In this document: in pieces, positions 6,024 through 8,452 of the stretch | Layout of the letters: the number at the start of each line of letters is the position of its first letter | Position numbering within the stretch: position 1 is the stretch's first letter | Origin: Pseudomonadota bacterium | GTDB taxonomy: Bacteria; Desulfobacterota; Desulfovibrionia; Desulfovibrionales; Desulfovibrionaceae | DNA length: 8,452 nucleotides | Reading direction: 5' to 3' | Assembly (NCBI GenBank): GCA_023438245.1 | Contig: JAEXRD010000042.1 | Location: 1-8,452, forward strand | The notes under the pieces: generated by a model | What the model was told of the DNA's origin: nothing | Databases searched by the model: none | The model's input: only the letters and a program-made list of their open reading frames with translations | Translations under genes and position numbers: made by a program

Positions 6024-6070
6024 AAGAGAGCGCGGCAAAAGCTTGTGTGACCATCCGGCGCTGGACAATT

Positions 6071-6083
6071 GCGTCAATGACGC
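6071..6083. promoter_or_regulatory. 13-bp palindrome, possible operator in the divergent gap
   Basis: GCGTCA-A-TGACGC is a perfect odd palindrome near the middle of the 156-base gap between the divergent sigma54 regulator and the deacetylase-glycosyltransferase gene. A weak GACAAT (6064-6069), which could be a plus-strand -10 element, touches its left edge, so a bound repressor could block it. A short GCCGGG/CCCGGC repeat (6085-6090 and 6107-6112) follows and is probably a by-product of base composition. Confidence 0.4.
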
Positions 6084-6133
6084 CGCCGGGCCCGCGCTTG
6101 CCGCCCCCCGGCCCATCTGCTAGGAGTGCCCGC

Positions 6134-6139
6134 AGGAGG
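6134..6139 (+). promoter_or_regulatory. Ribosome binding site fixing a GTG start
   Basis: A perfect AGGAGG lies 5 bases before the GTG at 6145. The first in-frame ATG is much later, inside the conserved domain, so the GTG start is well supported. Confidence 0.75.
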
Positions 6140-6144
6140 CCGCC

Positions 6145-8352
6145 GTGCCCGCAAGCATTCCCGTACTCTGCTACCACGACGTGAGCCGCGCTGGCGGCCA
6201 CACCCCGGAAGTCTTCGAGGAGCACCTCGCCGCCATCCGCGACATGGGCTTTTCCACCGTGTCCGCCACCACGCTGGTGCGCGCCATGCGCGGCGAGATC
6301 GCCATGCCGGAGCGCGCCTGCGTGCTCACCTTCGACGACTGCCACCTGTCCAACTGGACGCTGGTGGCCCCGCTCCTGGTCAAGTACGACATGTGCGGCG
6401 TGTTCTTCTGCGTCACGGACTTCATCGGCCAGGGGCGCAAGCGCGGCCAGGCCGCCCCGGATTCCGAGAGCGGCGCGGGCGGGCCGGAGCTTTTAAGCGC
6501 GCCGGACAGCTTCCGCCTGGCGCTGGAGCGCGATGACTACTCCCAATTTTTGAACGAGGCCGAGCTGACCGCGCTGGTGCGCGACTACGGGTTCGAGGTC
6601 TTCGCCCACAGCTCGCGCCACCAGGGTTGCTTCCGCAACATGGTGCGCGTGGCCCGGCTGGGCGATGCCCACGCCCACTGGAGCGCCTCGGGCATCTACC
6701 CGGAGGCGCTGCGCCAGGAGGGGGCCATGCTCTTCGAGCACGGCAGCGCCTACACCTACAACGGCCACTGGCCGCTGCCCCCGGCTTTTCCAGGCGGAAC
6801 GCCCGTGTACCGCCGCCGCAGCGACGCCGAGCGCCTGGCCTTCTGCCGGGAGGACTTCCGCCGCAGCTTCGAGCGCATGGCGGCCATCAACAAGGCCCCG
6901 GAACAATACTTCTGCTGGCCCTGGGGCCAGTTCGACGAGCTGGGCGAGCAGGCCCTGCGCGAGACCGGGTTCACGGCGGCCTTCACCCTGGAGCGCAGCG
7001 CCAACATGGCCGGGGGCGACCCCATGCGCATCCACCGCATCGGGGTGGGCAAGAGCAAAAACGGGGCCTGGGTGCAGAGCAGGCTGTCCATGTACGCCAG
7101 CTCCATGAAGGCCAAGGTGTTCTTCAAGTACCTGCGCAAGCGGCCCGAGGTGGCCAGCGTGGTGTACCTGACCGACTCCGACAAGTTCTCCGGCGGAAGC
7201 AGGCAGATGTTCAACAACATCCTGGGCATGCGCGCCTCGGGCCTGCGCGTGGCGGCCGTGGTGCCGCCCGGCTCGGCCATGCTGCCCGCGCTCAGGCCCC
7301 TCACCACGGGCGAGAACCCCGTGGAGGTCGTGGAGTTCGGCGGCTTCCGCCAGTACGTGCGGGCGGCGGGCTTCGTGCGCGAGCTGGCCGAGCGCGTGGG
7401 GGCCGACGTGGTGCACACCTTCCACTCCCGGGCCTACAAGAGCGCGGCCATCGCCAGGCTGCTCGGCGCGCGGTTCAAGCTGTTCGTCAACCGGGGGGTG
7501 ATCTTTCCGCCCAACGCCATCTTCGCGCTGTACTGCCTGGCCGCGCAGGGGGTCATCTGCAACTCGCGGGTCTGCGCCGAGGTGCTGCGCCGCTACCGCG
7601 TGCCGCGCAAGAAACTCATGCTGGCCTACAATTCCTTCATTCCGGAAGAAGGCGGCCTGCCGCCGGAACGCGTGCTGCGCAAGAAGCGCGGCGCGCGCGT
7701 GCTGTTTTTGGGCAACCTGGCCCCGGCCAAGGGCTTCGACGTGTTCGCGGCCATGGCCGCGGAGCTGGTGCGCCGGGGCGTGCGCGACCTGGAATACGTG
7801 GTGGCCGGGGTGCGCCCGGACGAGGACTGGAAACGCTTCGTGCCCGCGCCGGTGCTGCCCCGGCTGAACATGCTGGGCGAGCTGCCGCACGCCGAGGTGC
7901 TGCGCGAGCTCATGGCCGCGGACCTGCTGGTCATCCCCTCCCGCCAGGAGAGCCTGCCCAACACCCTGCTGGAGGCCTTCGCCTGCTCGCTGCCCGTGGT
8001 GGCCACCAGCGTGGGCGGCATTCCGGAGCTGGTCCGCCACGGCCTGAACGGGCTGCTGGCCCCGTCCGGGGACGCCGCGGCCCTGGCCGGGCACGTGGAG
8101 GCCCTGGCGCAGGACCCGCTCCTGCGGCTGCGCATGGGCCGGGTGAACCGCGCGCTGGTGAGCCGCCACCTGGACAACGCGGCGAAGAGCCTGACGCTTT
8201 TGCGCCTGTACTACGGCGAGCGCCTGTTCGAGGGCCTGCCCATCGAGGAGCTGGCCCGGCAGGTGGAGGCCGACAGCGGGCGCGAGGCCGTGGACCTCGC
8301 CGCCCACGCCACCTCCGGCAAGCCGGGCGCCTGCCCGCGACACGATTCGTGA
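6145..8352 (+). CDS. Polysaccharide deacetylase (NodB-like) fused to a GT4 glycosyltransferase
   Basis: This single 735-residue protein has two enzyme domains. Residues about 1-300 form a NodB-like carbohydrate esterase: CYHDV (9-13), TFDDC (62-66, catalytic Asp64 and metal-binding Asp65), HSSRH (155-159, metal-binding His155 and His159) and CWPWGQFD (257-264, in place of the usual PPYG-like motif). It has long insertions after residues 95 and 162. Residues about 335-690 form a GT-B, family 4 glycosyltransferase: a donor/acceptor loop SGGSRQ (349-354), LFLGNLAPAKGFD opening the second Rossmann half, and ESLPNTLLE (602-610) giving the E-x7-E nucleotide-sugar motif. I see no signal peptide or membrane span, so both reactions should occur in the cytoplasm or at its membrane face, probably in LPS, capsule or exopolysaccharide assembly. 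The next gene overlaps the stop codon. The sugar and substrate are unknown. The GTG start is set by the AGGAGG at 6134-6139. Confidence 0.88.
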   Translation: MPASIPVLCYHDVSRAGGHTPEVFEEHLAAIRDMGFSTVSATTLVRAMRGEIAMPERACVLTFDDCHLSNWTLVAPLLVKYDMCGVFFCVTDFIGQGRKRGQAAPDSESGAGGPELLSAPDSFRLALERDDYSQFLNEAELTALVRDYGFEVFAHSSRHQGCFRNMVRVARLGDAHAHWSASGIYPEALRQEGAMLFEHGSAYTYNGHWPLPPAFPGGTPVYRRRSDAERLAFCREDFRRSFERMAAINKAPEQYFCWPWGQFDELGEQALRETGFTAAFTLERSANMAGGDPMRIHRIGVGKSKNGAWVQSRLSMYASSMKAKVFFKYLRKRPEVASVVYLTDSDKFSGGSRQMFNNILGMRASGLRVAAVVPPGSAMLPALRPLTTGENPVEVVEFGGFRQYVRAAGFVRELAERVGADVVHTFHSRAYKSAAIARLLGARFKLFVNRGVIFPPNAIFALYCLAAQGVICNSRVCAEVLRRYRVPRKKLMLAYNSFIPEEGGLPPERVLRKKRGARVLFLGNLAPAKGFDVFAAMAAELVRRGVRDLEYVVAGVRPDEDWKRFVPAPVLPRLNMLGELPHAEVLRELMAADLLVIPSRQESLPNTLLEAFACSLPVVATSVGGIPELVRHGLNGLLAPSGDAAALAGHVEALAQDPLLRLRMGRVNRALVSRHLDNAAKSLTLLRLYYGERLFEGLPIEELARQVEADSGREAVDLAAHATSGKPGACPRHDS

Positions 8353-8452
8353 GCCTGCTGGCGGGCTGGAACGCCCTGCCCCGGGCAGTGCGCGAGCGGC
8401 TGGCGCTGGCGGGCACGGGCTGGCCGCACCTGGCCCGCGCCGGGGCGGACTG
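8349..8452 (+). CDS. Start of a gene overlapping the fusion gene, cut by the window end
   Basis: A GTG at 8349-8351 shares four bases (GTGA) with the stop codon of the deacetylase-glycosyltransferase, the usual arrangement of translationally coupled operon genes. The frame stays open to the window end for 34 codons. It begins MSLLAGWNALPRAVRERLA, with no signal peptide or recognised domain. The codon style matches the preceding genes. I do not recognise the product; by position it is probably another glycan-assembly protein. With so few residues the call is tentative. Confidence 0.5.
   Translation, partial: MSLLAGWNALPRAVRERLALAGTGWPHLARAGAD

Noticed and set aside
6063..6072. GG and GC pair resembling a sigma54 promoter before the fusion gene
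   Set aside because: The spacing is 6 bases instead of the required 10.
6493..8343. A 616-residue minus-strand open frame over the deacetylase-glycosyltransferase
   Set aside because: It has no recognisable domain and lies opposite a gene with clear NodB and GT4 motifs.
8211..8429. A 72-residue minus-strand frame at the window end
   Set aside because: It is antisense to the end of the glycosyltransferase and to the overlapping downstream gene. It has no motif, and plus-strand coupling explains the region better.

Overview
The window is very GC-rich DNA with strong G/C preference at third codon positions. It carries five complete genes and the first codons of a sixth. GC content, short leaders with AGGAGG-type ribosome binding sites, a sigma54-type Fis-family activator and a single-subunit acetyl-CoA synthetase suggest a free-living Gram-negative bacterium. 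A member of the Desulfovibrionaceae (Desulfobacterota) is my best guess, but this is inferred from style and gene content, not from a marker gene. I see no tRNA, rRNA, CRISPR array, insertion sequence or phage gene.

Layout, left to right. A metallophosphoesterase (88-852, minus) is divergent from a LytTR-type DNA-binding regulator (1018-1962, plus) across a 165-base gap that holds a perfect 10-bp inverted repeat. About 140 bases later, on the same strand, lies an acetyl-CoA synthetase (2104-4026). It is followed by a 291-base non-coding stretch packed with inverted repeats. A sigma54-dependent AAA+/Fis regulator (4318-5988, minus) converges on that stretch. Across a 156-base divergent gap with a 13-bp palindrome begins a plus-strand run: a polysaccharide deacetylase-glycosyltransferase fusion (6145-8352), then a gene that starts inside its stop codon (8349 onward) and leaves the window.

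How the genes may work together. The synthetase activates acetate to acetyl-CoA. The two regulators on either side of it both begin with a receiver-like domain that has lost the phospho-acceptor aspartate and most other catalytic positions, so neither should be switched by a conventional histidine kinase. Whether either controls the synthetase is not shown by the sequence. The sigma54 activator's core and Fis domain look most like flagellar FlrC/FlbD-type activators. The fusion protein and the overlapping gene look like the start of a surface-glycan operon.

Most noteworthy are the two kinase-blind regulators, the deacetylase-glycosyltransferase fusion, the palindrome-dense spacer and the atypical nucleotide-binding loop of the synthetase. 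I did not find a clearly new multi-gene system.
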